Shown: positions 1-15,366, counted from the stretch's first letter. The stretch: DNA of 64,000 nt from Bombus terrestris (GCF_910591885.1 NC_063270.1:4464001-4528000); one strand, 5' to 3'. A program made the numbers and translations. Notes: a model not told the origin generated them from the sequence alone.

Positions 1-480
1 CGTGTGACGATATATAGTATTACTATACAACGTGCAGCGTTATGTAGTATTACGTTATAACGTGTAACGTTACATACTATTACGTTATAACGTATAACGT
101 TATATACTATCACGTTATAACGTATAACGTTATACACAATTACGTTATAACGTATAACGTTATATACTATGATGTTATAACGTATAACGTTATATACTAT
201 TACGTTATAACGTGTAACGTTATATACTACTACGATATAACATATAACGTTATATACTTTTACGTTCTAACGTATAACGTTATATACTATTACGTAATAA
301 CGTATAGCGTTATATACTATTACGTTATAACGTATAACGGTATATACTGTTACGCTATAACGTATAACGTTATATACTATTGCGTTATAACGTATAACGT
401 TATACACAATTACGTTATAACGTGTAATGTCATATATTACTGCGATATAACATATAAATTTATATACTATTACGTTGTAA

Positions 481-509
481 CGTATAACGTATATACTATT
501 ACGTTATAA
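481..509. repeat. Type a 29-bp monomer variant (prototype)
   Basis: The unit reads GTATAACGTATATAC where the normal unit has GTATAACGTTATATAC, so one T is lost after AACG. The same loss recurs, at about 3128, 3788, 6181, 6301, 7680, 7891, 8159, 8279, 8785, 10465, 11183, 11303, 11629, 13819, 14147, 14267, 14626, 15373, 15493, 15819, 25065, 27520, 27727, 38800 and 39007. Because the change is always the same base in similar neighbours, these are copies of a few founder mutations spread by amplification, not independent slips. Each one shifts every reading frame across the array. Confidence 0.88.
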
Positions 510-539
510 CGTATAACGTTATATAATATTACGTTATAA

Positions 540-629
540 CGTATAACGTTATATACTACTACTATACAACGTGTGACGATATATAGTATTACTATACAAC
601 GTGCAGCGTTATGTAGTATTACGTTATAA
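540..629. repeat. Divergent three-monomer module (prototype)
   Basis: Three consecutive units differ strongly from the consensus and almost always travel together. The first ends in TACTACTACTATACAA, the second holds GTGTGACGATATATAG or GTGTAACGATATATAG, and the third begins GTGCAGCGTTATGTAG. The joint between the second and third reads TACTATACAACGTGCAGCG. The module recurs dozens of times across all blocks (for example 1-60, 2,030-2,090, 20,001-20,040, 33,570-33,620, 63,280-63,320), sometimes with a related second unit (GTGTAACGACATATAG). It carries fewer CpGs than the consensus units. A variant replaces GTGCAGCG with ATGCAGATTTATG, at about 928, 1588, 4738, 9739, 12050, 12553, 16231, 16894, 31260 and 41790. 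Whether it binds a protein is unknown. Confidence 0.8.
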
Positions 630-1139
630 CATGTAGCTTTATATACTATTACGTTATAACGTATAACGTTATATACTATTACGTTATAACGTATAACGAT
701 ATATACTACTACTATACAACGTGTAACGATATATAGTATTACTATACAACGAGCAGCGTTATGTAGTATTACGTTATAACGTGTAACGTTACATACTATT
801 ACGTTATAACGTATAACGTTATATGCTATTACGTTATAATGTATAACGTTATATACTATTACGTTATAACGTATAACGTTATATACTACTACTATACAAC
901 GTGTAACGATATATAGTATTACTATACATCATGCAGATTTATGTAGTATTACGTTATAACGTGTAACGTTACATACTATTACGTTATAACGTATAACGTT
1001 ATATACTATTACGTTATAACGTATAACGTTATATACTATTACGTTATAACGTGTAACGTTATATACTACTACGATATAACATATAACGTTATATACTATT
1101 ACGTTATAACGTGTAACGTTACATACTACTACGATATAA

Positions 1140-1168
1140 CATATAACGTTATATACTTTATTTTCTAA
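1140..1168. repeat. Type b 29-bp monomer variant (prototype)
   Basis: This unit carries CTTTATTTTCTAAC in place of the related CTTTTACGTTCTAAC. It has lost one base and one CpG. It occurs five times, starting at 1140, 4287, 9288, 12252 and 16443, all in block A and always after a CGATATAACATATAACG context. It is a good single-copy marker for the composite repeats of block A. Confidence 0.88.
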
Positions 1169-1740
1169 CTTATAACGTTATATACTATTACGTAATAACG
1201 TATAGCGTTATATACTATTACGTTATAACGTATAACGTTATATACTATTACGTAATAACGTATAACGTTATATACTATGACGTTATAACGTATAACGTTA
1301 TATACTATTACGCTATAACGTATAACGTTATACACTATTACGTTATAATGGATAACGTTATATAGAATTACGTCATGACGTACAACGTTATATACTATTA
1401 CATTAAAACGTGTAACGTTATATACTATTACGTTATAACGTATAACGTTATATACTATTACGTTATAACGTATAACGTTATATACTATTACGCTATAACG
1501 TATAACGTTATATACTATTACGTTATAACGTATAACGTTATATACTACTACTATACAAAGTGTAACGATATATAGTATTACTATACATCATGCAGATTTA
1601 TGTAGTATTACGTTATAACGTGTAACGTTACATACTATTACGTTATAACGTATAACGTTATATACTATTACGTTATAACGTATAACGTTATATAGTATTA
1701 CGCTATAACGCATAACGTTATATACTATTACGTTATAACG

Positions 1741-2860
1741 TATAACGTTATATACTATTACGGTATGACGTATAACGTTATATACTATTACGTTATAACG
1801 TATAACGTTATATACTAATACGTTATAACGTATAACGTTATACACTATTACGTTATGACGTATAACGTTATATAGAATTACGTTATAACGTACAACGTTA
1901 TACACTATTACATTAAAACGTGTAACGTTATATACTATTACGTTATAACGTATAACGTTATATACTATTACGTTATAACGTATAACGTTATATAATATTG
2001 CGTTATAACGTATAACGCTATATACTACTACGATACAACGTGTAACGACATATAGTAATACTATACAACGTGCAGCGTTATGTAGTACTACGTTATAAAG
2101 TGTAACGTTATATACTACTGCGTTATAATGTATAACGTTATATACTATTACGTTATAACGTATAACGCTGTATACTATTACGCTATAACGTATAACGTTA
2201 TATACTATTACGTTATAACTTATAGATTTACATACTATTACGCTATAACTTATAACGTTATATACTATTACGTTATAAAGTATAACGTTATACACAATTA
2301 CGATATAACGTGTAACGTCATATATTACTGCGATATAACATGTAACGTTATATACTTTTACGTTCTAACGTATAACGTTATATACTATTACGGTATGACG
2401 TATAACGTTATATACTATTACGTTATAACGTATAACGTTATATACTAATACGTTATAACGTATAACGTTATATACTATTACGTTATAACGTATACCGTTA
2501 TATACTATTACGTAATAACGTATATCGTTATATACTATGACGTTATATCGTATAACGTTATATACTATTACGTTATAACGTATAACGTTATATATTATGA
2601 CGTAATAACGTATAACGTCATATACTATTACGTTATAACGTATAGCGTTATATACTATTACGTTATAACGTATAACGTTATATACTATGACGTAATAACG
2701 TATAACGTTATATACTACTACGATACAACGTGTAACGATATATAGTATTACTATACAACGAGCAGCGTTATGTAGTATTACGTTATAACGTGTAACGTTA
2801 TATACTACTACGTTATAAGGTATAACGTTATATACTACTACGGTATGACGTATAACGTTA
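1741..2860. repeat. HOR segment, first copy (pairs with 6,445-7,564)
   Basis: About 1.12 kb is repeated 4,704 bp downstream with the same order of variant units. Shared landmarks include the unit with CTGTATAC near 2167, the TTATAGATTTACATAC unit near 2220, the TATACCGTTATA unit at 2491 (partner at 7195) and the CGAGCAGCG unit near 2759. Only scattered substitutions separate the copies, for example TATAGCG at 2641 against TATAACG at 7345. The right edge is where the copies diverge near 2865. Confidence 0.8.
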
Positions 2861-3279
2861 TATACAATTACGTTATAACGTATAACGTTATATACTATTA
2901 CGTTATGACGTATAACGTTATATACTATTACGTTATAACGTATAACTTTATATACTATTACGTTATAACGTATAACGTTATATACTATTACGTTATAACG
3001 TATAACGTTATATACTATTACGTAATAACGTATAACGTTATATACTATTACGTTATAACGTATAACGTTATATATTATGACGTAATAACGTATAACGTCA
3101 TATACTATTACGTTATAACGTATAACGTATATACTATTACGTTATAACGTATAACGTTATATACAATTACGTTATAACGTATAACGTTATATAGAATTAC
3201 GTTATAACGTACAACGTTATATACTATTACATTAAAACGTGTAACATTATATACTATTACGTTATAACGTATAACGTTA

Positions 3280-5255
3280 TATACTATTACGTTATAACGT
3301 ATAACGTTATATACAATTACGTTATAACGTATAACGTTATATACTATTACGTTATGACGTATAACGTTACATACTATTACGTTATAACGTATAACGTTAT
3401 ATACTATCACGTTATAACGTATAACGTTATACACAATTACGTTATAACGTATAACGTTATATACTATGATGTTATAACGTATAACGTTATATACTATTAC
3501 GTTATAACGTGTAACGTTATATACTACTACGATATAACATATAACGATATATACTTTTACGTTCTAACGTATAACGTTATATACTATTACGTAATAACGT
3601 ATATCGTTATATACTATTACGTTATAACGTATAACGGTATATACTGTTACGCTATAACGTATAACGTTATATACTATTGCGTTATAACGTATAACGTTAT
3701 ACACAATTACGTTATAACGTGTAATGTCATATATTACTGCGATATAACATATAAAGTTATATACTATTACGTTGTAACGTATAACGTATATACTATTACG
3801 TTATAACGTATAACGTTATATAATATTACGTTATAACGTATAACGTTATATACTACTACTATACAACGTGTGACGATATATAGTATTACTATACAAAGTG
3901 CAGCGTTATGTAGTATTTCGTTATAACATGTAGCGTTATATACTATTACGTTATAACGTATAACGTTATATACTATTACGTTATAACGTATAACGATATA
4001 TACTACTACTATACAACGTGTAACGATATATAGTATTACTATACAACGAGCAGCGTTATGTAGTATTACGTTATAACGTGTAACGTTACATACTATTACG
4101 TTATAACGTATAACGTTATATGCTATTACGTTATAATGTATAACGTTATATACTATTACGTTATAACGTATAACGTTATATACTATTACGTTATAACGTG
4201 TAACGTTATATACTACTACGATATAACATATAACGTTATATACTATTACGTTATAACGTGTAACGTTACATACTACTACGATATAACATATAACGTTATA
4301 TACTTTATTTTCTAACTTATAACGTTATATACTATTACGTAATAACGTATAGCGTTATATACTATTACGTTATAACGTATAACGTTATATACTATTACGT
4401 AATAACGTATAACGTTATATACTATGACGTTATAACGTATAACGTTATATACTATTACGCTATAACGTATAACGTTATACACTATTACGTTATAACGGAT
4501 AACGTTATATAGAATTACGTCATAACGTACAACGTTATATACTATTACATTAAAACGTGTAACGTTATATACTATTACGTTATAACGTATAACGTTATAT
4601 ACTATTACGTTATAACGTATAACGTTATATACTATTACGCTATAACGTATAACGTTATATACTATTACGTTATAACGTATAACGTTATATACTACTACTA
4701 TACAACGTGTAACGATATATAGTATTACTATACATCATGCAGATTTATGTAGTATTACGTTATAACGTGTAACGTTACATACTATTACGTTATAACGTAT
4801 AACGTTATATACTATTACGTTATAACGTATAACGTTATATAGTATTACGCTATAACGCATAACGTTATAAACAATTACGATATAACGTGTAACGTCATAT
4901 ATTACTGCGATATAACATATAACGTTATATAGTTTCACGTTCTAACATATAACGCTATATACTATTACGGTATGACGTATAACGTTATATACTATTACGA
5001 TATAACGTATAACGTTATACACTATTACGGAATTACGTATAACGTTATATACTATTACGTTATAACGTATAACGTTATATACTATTACGTTATAATGTAT
5101 AACGTTATATACTATTACGTTATAATGTATAACGTTATATACTATTACGTTATAACGTATAACGTTATATACTACTACTGTACAACGTGTAACGATATAT
5201 AGTATTACTATACAGCGTGCAGCGTTATGTAGTATTACGTTATAACGTGTAACGT
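3280..5255. repeat. HOR segment, first copy (pairs with 8,281-10,256)
   Basis: About 1.98 kb repeats 5,001 bp downstream, which is 167 monomers minus nine bases, in agreement with nine 29-bp units in between. It includes a type a unit at 3,778 and the type b unit at 4,287, both present at the matching places in the partner. Differences I saw are few: ATAACGATAT near 3,541 against the regular unit, GGATAAC near 4,497 against GGGTAAC, and a changed base near 3,317. Confidence 0.85.
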
Positions 5256-5580
5256 CATATATTACTGCGATATAACATATAACGTTATATACTTTTACGT
5301 TCTAACCTATAACGTTATATACTATTACGGATTGACGTATAACGTTATATACTATTACGTTATAACGTATAACGTTATATACTATAACGTAATAACGTAT
5401 AACGTCATATACTATTACGTTATAACGTATAACGTTATATACTAATACGTTATAACGTATAACGTTATACACTATTACGTTATAACGTATTACGTTATGT
5501 AGAATTACGTTATAACGTACAACGTTATACACTATTACATTAAAACGTGTAACGTTATATACTACTACTGTACAACGTGT

Positions 5581-5620
5581 AACGATATATAGTATTACTA
5601 CACACGTGCAGCGTTATGTA
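5581..5620. repeat. Type c 29-bp monomer variant (prototype)
   Basis: Here the divergent pair of units reads TACACACGTGCAG instead of TATACAACGTGCAG, a one-base loss plus a substitution. Further copies are at about 10,721 and 15,182, spaced 5,120 and 4,461 bp. They mark another part of the block A composite repeat. All three are preceded by a unit with TACTGTACAA. Confidence 0.85.
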
Positions 5621-6444
5621 GTATTACGTTATAACGTGTAACGTTACATACTATTACGTTATAACGTATAACGTTATATACTATTACGTTATGACGTATA
5701 ACGTTATACACAATTACGTTATAACGTATAACGTTATATACTATGATGTTATAACGTATAGCGTTATATACTACTGCGTTATAATGTATAACGTTATATA
5801 CTATTACGTAATAACGTATAACGTTATATACTATTACGTTATAACGTATAACGTTATATATTATGACGTAATAACGTATAACGTCATATACTATTACGTT
5901 ATAACGTATAACGTTATATACTATTACGTTATAACGTATAACATTATACACTATTACGTTATAACGTATAACGTTATATAGAATTACGTTATAACGTACA
6001 ACGTTATATACTATTACATTAAAACGTGTAACATTATATACTATTACGTTATAACGTATAACGTTATATACTATTACGTTATAACGTATAACGTTATACA
6101 CAATTACGTTATAGCGTGTAACGTCATATATTACTGCGATATAACATATAAAGTTATATGCTATTACGTTGTAACGTATAACGTATATACTATTACGTTA
6201 TAACGTATAACGTTATATACTATTACGTTATAACGTATAACGTTATATATTATGACGTAATAACGTATAACGTCATATACTATTACGTTATAACGTATAA
6301 CGTATATACTATTACGTTATAACGTATAACGTTATATAACATTACGTTATAAAGTATAACGTTATACACAATTACGATATAACGTGTAACGTCATATTTT
6401 ACTGCGATATAACATGTAACGTTATATACTTTTACGTTCTAACG

Positions 6445-7564
6445 TATAACGTTATATACTATTACGGTATGACGTATAACGTTATATACTATTACGTTAT
6501 AACGTATAACGTTATATACTAATACGTTATAACGTATAACGTTATACACTATTACGTTATGACGTATAACGTTATATAGAATTACGTTATAACGTACAAC
6601 GTTATACACTATTACATTAAAACGTGTAACGTTATATACTATTACGTTATAACGTATAACGTTATATACTATTACGTTATAACGTATAACGTTATATAAT
6701 ATTGCGTTATAACGTATAACGCTATATACTACTACGATACAACGTGTAACGACATATAGTATTACTATACAACGTGCAGCGTTATGTAGTACTACGTTAT
6801 AAAGTGTAACGTTATATACTACTGCGTTATAATGTATAACGTTATATACTATTACGTTATAACGTATAACGCTGTATACTATTACGCTATAACGTATAAC
6901 GTTATATACTATTACGGTATAACTTATAGATTTACATACTATTACGCTATAACTTATAACGTTATATACTATTACGTTATAAAGTATAACGTTATACACA
7001 ATTACGATATAACGTGTAACGTCATATATTACTGCGATATAACATGTAACGTTATATACTTTTACGTTCTAACGTATAACGTTATATACTATTACGGTAT
7101 GACGTATAACGTCATATACTATTACGTTATAACGTATAACGTTATATACTAATACGTTATAACGTATAATGTTATATACTATTACGTTATAACGTATACC
7201 GTTATATACTATTACGTAATAACGTATATCGTTATATACTATGACGTTATATCGTATAACGTTATATACTATTACGTTATAACGTATAACGTTATATATT
7301 ATGACGTAATAACGTATAACGTCATATACTATTACGTTATAACGTATAACGTTATATACTATTACGTTATAACGTATAACGTTATATACTATGACGTAAT
7401 AACGTATAACGTTATATACTACTACGATACAACGTGTAACGATATATAGTATTACTATACAACGAGCAGCGTTATGTAGTATTACGTTATAACGTGTAAC
7501 GTTATATACTACTACGTTATAAGGTATAACGTTATATACTACTACGGTATGACGTATAACGTTA
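6445..7564. repeat. HOR segment, second copy (pairs with 1,741-2,860)
   Basis: This is the downstream partner at offset 4,704 bp. The offset equals 157 monomers minus six bases, matching the six 29-bp units counted between the copies. The CTGTATAC, TTATAGATTTACATAC and TATACCGTTATA landmark units occur in the same order and spacing. Upstream, at 6,350-6,440, the array has a partial extra copy of the same landmark units, so this region has been rearranged more than once. Confidence 0.8.
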
Positions 7565-8280
7565 TATACTATTACGTAATAACGTATAACGTTATATACT
7601 ATTACGTTATAACGTATAACGTTATATATTATGACGTAATAACGTATAACGTCATATACTATTACGTTATAACGTATAACGTATATACTATTACGTTATA
7701 ACGTATAACGTTATATACTATTACGTTATAACGTATAACGTTATATACTATTACGTTATAACGTATAACGTTATATACTATTACGTAATAACGTATAACG
7801 TTATATACTATTACGTTATAACGTATAACGTTATATATTATGACGTAATAACGTATAACGTCATATACTATTACGTTATAACGTATAACGTATATACTAT
7901 TACGTTATAACGTATAACGTTATATACAATTACGTTATAACGTATAACGTTATATAGAATTACGTTATAACGTACAACGTTATATACTATTACATTAAAA
8001 CGTGTAACATTATATACTATTACGTTATAACGTATAACGTTATATACTATTACGTTATAACGTATAACGTTATACACAATTACGTTATAGCGTGTAACGT
8101 CATATATTACTGCGATATAACATATAAAGTTATATGCTATTACGTTGTAACGTATAACGTATATACTATTACGTTATAACGTATAACGTTATATACTATT
8201 ACGTTATAACGTATAACGTTATATATTATGACGTAATAACGTATAACGTCATATACTATTACGTTATAACGTATAACGTA

Positions 8281-10256
8281 TATACTATTACGTTATAACG
8301 TATAACGTTATATACAAATACGTTATAACGTATAACGTTATATACTATTACGTTATGACGTATAACGTTACATACTATTACGTTATAACGTATAACGTTA
8401 TATACTATCACGTTATAACGTATAACGTTATACACAATTACGTTATAACGTATAACGTTATATACTATGATGTTATAACGTATAACGTTATATACTATTA
8501 CGTTATAACGTGTAACGTTATATACTACTACGATATAACATATAACGTTATATACTTTTACGTTCTAACGTATAACGTTATATACTATTACGTAATAACG
8601 TATATCGTTATATACTATTACGTTATAACGTATAACGGTATATACTGTTACGCTATAACGTATAACGTTATATACTATTGCGTTATAACGTATAACGTTA
8701 TACACAATTACGTTATAACGTGTAATGTCATATATTACTGCGATATAACATATAAAGTTATATACTATTACGTTGTAACGTATAACGTATATACTATTAC
8801 GTTATAACGTATAACGTTATATAATATTACGTTATAACGTATAACGTTATATACTACTACTATACAACGTGTGACGATATATAGTATTACTATACAAAGT
8901 GCAGCGTTATGTAGTATTTCGTTATAACATGTAGCGTTATATACTATTACGTTATAACGTATAACGTTATATACTATTACGTTATAACGTATAACGATAT
9001 ATACTACTACTATACAACGTGTAACGATATATAGTATTACTATACAACGAGCAGCGTTATGTAGTATTACGTTATAACGTGTAACGTTACATACTATTAC
9101 GTTATAACGTATAACGTTATATGCTATTACGTTATAATGTATAACGTTATATACTATTACGTTATAACGTATAACGTTATATACTATTACGTTATAACGT
9201 GTAACGTTATATACTACTACGATATAACATATAACGTTATATACTATTACGTTATAACGTGTAACGTTACATACTACTACGATATAACATATAACGTTAT
9301 ATACTTTATTTTCTAACTTATAACGTTATATACTATTACGTAATAACGTATAGCGTTATATACTATTACGTTATAACGTATAACGTTATATACTATTACG
9401 TAATAACGTATAACGTTATATACTATGACGTTATAACGTATAACGTTATATACTATTACGCTATAACGTATAACGTTATACACTATTACGTTATAACGGG
9501 TAACGTTATATAGAATTACGTCATAACGTACAACGTTATATACTATTACATTAAAACGTGTAACGTTATATACTATTACGTTATAACGTATAACGTTATA
9601 TACTATTACGTTATAACGTATAACGTTATATACTATTACGCTATAACGTATAACGTTATATACTATTACGTTATAACGTATAACGTTATATACTACTACT
9701 ATACAACGTGTAACGATATATAGTATTACTATACATCATGCAGATTTATGTAGTATTACGTTATAACGTGTAACGTTACATACTATTACGTTATAACGTA
9801 TAACGTTATATATTATTACGTTATAACGTATAACGTTATATAGTATTACGCTATAACGCATAACGTTATAAACAATTACGATATAACGTGTAACGTCATA
9901 TATTACTGCGATATAACATATAACGTTATATAGTTTCACGTTCTAACATATAACGCTATATACTATTACGGTATGACGTATAACGTTATATACTATTACG
10001 ATATAACGTATAACGTTATACACTATTACGGAATTACGTATAACGTTATATACTATTACGTTATAACGTATAACGTTATATACTATTACGTTATAATGTA
10101 TAACGTTATATACTATTACGTTATAATGTATAACGTTATATACTATTACGTTATAACGTATAACGTTATATACTACTACTGTACAACGTGTAACGATATA
10201 TAGTATTACTATACAGCGTGCAGCGTTATGTAGTATTACGTTATAACGTGTAACGT
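8281..10256. repeat. HOR segment, second copy (pairs with 3,280-5,255)
   Basis: Partner of the segment 5,001 bp upstream. The order of variant units is preserved through the TCATGCAGATTTATG unit near 9,736 and the GGAATTACGTATAAC unit near 10,030. The copies part company at about 10,256, where this one continues with a TTACATAC unit and the upstream one with a TCATATATTACTGCG unit. Edges are good to about one monomer. Confidence 0.85.
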
Positions 10257-11175
10257 TACATACTATTACGTTATAACGTATAACGTTATATACTATCACG
10301 TTATAACGTATAACGTTATACACAATTACGTTATAACGTATAACGTTATATACTATGATGTTATAACGTATAACTTTATATACTATTACGTTATAACGTG
10401 TAATGTCATATATTACTGCGATATAACATATAAAGTTATATACTATTACGTTGTAACGTATAACGTATATACTATTACGTTATAACGTATAACGTTATAT
10501 ACTATAACGTAATAACGTATAACGTCATATACTATTACGTTATAACGTATAACGTTATATACTAATACGTTATAACGTATAACGTTATACACTATTACGT
10601 TATAACGTATTACGTTATGTAGAATTACGTTATAACGTACAACGTTATACACTATTACATTAAAACGTGTAACGGTATATACTACTACTGTACAAGGTGT
10701 AACGATATATAGTATTACTACACACGTGCAGCGTTATGTAGTATTACGTTATAACGTGTAACGTTACATACTATTACGTTATAACGTATAACGTTATATA
10801 CTATTACGTTATGACGTATAACGTTATACACAATTACGTTATAACGTATAACGTTATATACTATGATGTTATAACGTATAGCGTTATATACTACTGCGTT
10901 ATAATGTATAACGTTATATACTATTACGTAATAACGTATAACGTTATACACTATTACGTTATAACGTATAACGTTATATAGAATTACGTTATAACGTACA
11001 ACGCTATATACTATTACATTAAAACGTGTAACATTATATACTATTACGTTATAACGTATAACGTTATATACTATTACGTTATAACGTATAACGTTATACA
11101 CAATTACGTTATAGCGTGTAACGTCATATATTACTGCGATATAACATATAAAGTTATATGCTATTACGTTGTAAC

Positions 11176-13499
11176 GTATAACGTATATACTATTACGTTA
11201 TAACGTATAACGTTATATACTATTACGTTATAACGTATAACGTTATATATTATGACGTAATAACGTATAACGTCATATACTATTACGTTATAACGTATAA
11301 CGTATATACTATTACGTTATAACGTATAACGTTATATAACATTACGTTATAACGTATAACGTTATATACTACTACTATACAACGTGTGACGATATATAGT
11401 ATTACTATACAACGTGCAGCGTTATGTAGTATTACGTTATAACGTGTAACGTTACATACTATTACGTTATAACGTATAACGGTATATACTGTTACGCTAT
11501 AACGTATAACGTTATATACTATTGCGTTATAACGTATAACGTTATACACAATTACGTTATAATGTGTAATGTCATCTATTCTTGCGATATAACATATAAA
11601 GTTATATACTATTACGTTGTAACGTATAACGTATATACTATTACGTTATAACGTATAACGTTATATAATATTACGTTATAACGTATAACGTTATATACTA
11701 CTACTATACAACGTGTGACGATATATAGTATTACTATACAACGTGCAGCGTTATGTAGTATTACGTTATAACATGTAGCTTTATATACTATTACGTTATA
11801 ACGTATAACGATATATACTACTACTATACAACGTGTAACGATATATTGTATTACTATACAACGAGCAGCGTTATGTAGTATTACGTTATAACGTGTAACG
11901 TTACATACTATTACGTTATAACGTATAACGTTATATGCTATTACGTTATAATGTATAACGTTATATACTATTACGTTATAACGTATAACGTTATATACTA
12001 CTACTATACAACGTGTAACGATATATAGTATTACTATACATCATGCAGATTTATGTAGTATTACGTTATAACGTGTAACGTTACATACTATTACGTTATA
12101 ACGTATAACGTTATATACTATTACGTTATAACGTATAACGTTATATACTATTACGTTATAACGTGTAACGTTATATACTACTACGATATAACATATAACG
12201 TTATATACTATTACGTTATAACGTGTAACGTTACATACTACTACGATATAACATATAACGTTATATACTTTATTTTCTAACTTATAACGTTATATACTAT
12301 TACGTAATAACGTATAGCGTTATATACTATTACGTTATAACGTATAACGTTATATACTATTACGTAATAACGTATAACGTTATATACTATGACGTTATAA
12401 CGTATAACGTTATATACTATTACGCTATAACGTATAACGTTATATACTATTACGCTATAACGTATAACGTTATATACTATTACGTTATAACGTATAACGT
12501 TATATACTACTACTATACAAAGTGTAACGATATATAGTATTACTATACATCATGCAGATTTATGTAGTATTACGTTATAACGTGTAACGTTACATACTAT
12601 TACGTTATAACGTATAACGTTATATACTATTACGTTATAACGTATAACGTTATATAGTATTACGCTATAACGCATAACGTTATATACTATTACGTTATAA
12701 CGTATAACGTTATACACAATTACGTTATAACGTGTAGCGTCATATACTACTACTATACAACGTGTAACGATATAGAGTATTACTATACAACGTGCAGCGT
12801 TATGTAGTATTACGTTATAACGTGTAACGTTACATACTATTACGTTATAACGTATAACGTTATATACTATCACACTATAACGTATAACGTTATATACTAT
12901 TACGTTATAACGTATAACGTTATAAACAATTACGATATAACGTGTAACGTCATATATTACTGCGATATAACATATAACGTTATATAGTTTTACGTTCTAA
13001 CATATAACGCTATATACTATTACGGTATGACGTATAACGTTATATACTATTACGATATAACGTATAACGTTATACACTATTACGGAATTACGTATAACGT
13101 TATATACTATTACGTTATAACGTATAACGTTATATACTATTACGTTATAATGTATAAGGTTATATACTATTACGTTATAATGTATAACGTTATATACTAT
13201 TACGTTATAACGTATAACGTTATATACTACTACTGTACAACGTGTAACGATATATAGTATTACTATACAACGTGCAGCGTTATGTAGTATTACGTTATAA
13301 CGTGTAACGTCATATATTACTGCGATATAACATATAACGTTATATACTTTTACGTTCTAACCTATAACGTTATATACTATTACGGATTGACGTATAACGT
13401 TATATACTATTACGTTATAACGTATAACGTTATATACTATAAAGTAATAACGTATAACGTCATATACTATTACGTTATAACGTATAACGTTATATACTA
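11176..13499. repeat. HOR segment, first copy (pairs with 15,367-17,900)
   Basis: About 2.3 kb is repeated downstream. The offset is 4,191 bp as far as about 12,450, then 4,341 bp, then 4,401 bp after about 12,870. Two in-register indels explain the steps: this copy lacks five monomers (150 bp) near 12,450 and two monomers (60 bp) near 12,860. The five missing monomers are present in the related segments near 1,330, 4,480 and 9,480, so the 150-bp change is most simply a deletion here. A rare CTTGCGATATAAC unit at 11,580 is matched at 15,771. Confidence 0.82.
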
Positions 13500-13800
13500 T
13501 TACGTTATGACGTATAACGTTATACACAATTACGTTATAACGTATAACGTTATATACTATGATGTTATAACGTATAGCGTTATATACTACTGCGTTATAA
13601 TGTATAACGTTATATACTATTACGTAATAACGTATAACGTTATATACTATTACGTTATAACGTATAACGTTATATATTATGACGTAATAACGTATAACGT
13701 CATATACTATTACGTTATAACGTATAACGTTATATACTATTACGTTATAACGTATAACGTTATATATTATGACGTAATAACGTATAACGTCATATACTAT

Positions 13801-14060
13801 TACGTTATAACGTATAACGTATATACTATTACGTTATAACGTATAACGTTATATAACATTACGTTATAACGTATAACGTTATATACTACTACTATACAAC
13901 GTGTGACGATATATAGTATTACTATACAACGTGCAGCGTTATGTAGTATTACGTTATAACGTGTAACGTTACATACTATTACGTTATAACGTATAACGTT
14001 ATATACTATCACGTTATAACGTATAACGTTATACACAATTACGTTATAACGTATAACGTT
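13801..14060. repeat. Local tandem HOR copy (pairs with 14,249-14,508)
   Basis: A 448-bp step (15 monomers minus two bases) separates this segment from a close copy at 14,249. Both begin with a type a 29-bp unit and a unit with ATATAACATTACG, then the divergent GTGTGACGATATATAG and GTGCAGCG pair. Related copies of the same module start near 11,283 and 15,474. The close spacing indicates a local duplication inside block A. Confidence 0.7.
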
Positions 14061-14248
14061 ATACACAATTACGTTATAGCGTGTAACGTCATATATTACT
14101 GCGATATAACATATAAAGTTATATGCTATTACGTTGTAACGTATAACGTATATACTATTACGTTATAACGTATAACGTTATATACTATTACGTTATAACG
14201 TATAACGTTATATATTATGACGTAATAACGTATAACGTCATATACTAT

Positions 14249-14508
14249 TACGTTATAACGTATAACGTATATACTATTACGTTATAACGTATAACGTTAT
14301 ATAACATTACGTTATAACGTATAACGTTATATACTACTACTATACAACGTGTGACGATATATAGTATTACTATACAACGTGCAGCGTTATGTAGTATTAC
14401 GTTATAACGTGTAACGTTACATACTATTACGTTATAACGTATAACGTTATATACTATCACGTTATAACGTATAACGTTATACACAATTACGTTATAACGT
14501 ATAACGTT
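14249..14508. repeat. Local tandem HOR copy (pairs with 13,801-14,060)
   Basis: Second member of the 448-bp tandem pair. It continues past 14,508 into the ACTATGATGTTATAACG context seen also at 10,350, whereas the first copy continues into a repeated TACACAATTACG unit. This is the point where the two stop matching. Confidence 0.7.
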
Positions 14509-15366
14509 ATATACTATGATGTTATAACGTATAACTTTATATACTATTACGTTATAACGTGTAATGTCATATATTACTGCGATATAACATATAAAGTTAT
14601 ATACTATTACGTTGTAACGTATAACGTATATACTATTACGTTATAACGTATAACGTTATATAATATTACGTTATAACGTATAACGTTATATACTACTACT
14701 ATACAACGTGTGACGATATATAGTAGTACTATACAACGTGCAGCGTTATGTAGTATTACGTTATAACATGTAGCGTTATATACTATTACGTTATAACGTA
14801 TAACGTTATATACTATTACGTTATAACGTATAACGATATATACTACTACTATACAACGTGTAACGATATATAGTATTACTATACAACGAGCAGCGTTATG
14901 TAGTATTACGTTATAACGTGTAACGTTACATACTATTACGTTATAAAGTATAACGTTATATACTATAACGTAATAACGTATAACGTCATATACTATTACG
15001 TTATAACGTATAACGTTATATACTAATACGTTATAACGTATAACGTTATACACTATTACGTTATAACGTATTACGTTATGTAGAATTACGTTATAACGTA
15101 CAACGTTATACACTATTACATTAAAACGTGTAACGGTATATACTACTACTGTACAAGGTGTAACGATATATAGTATTACTACACACGTGCAGCGTTATGT
15201 AGTATTACGTTATAACGTGTAACGTTACATACTATTACGTTATAACGTATAACGTTATATACTATTACGTTATGACGTATAACGTTATACACAATTACGT
15301 TATAACGTATAACGTTATATACTATGATGTTATAACGTATAGCGTTATATACTACTGCGTTATAAT

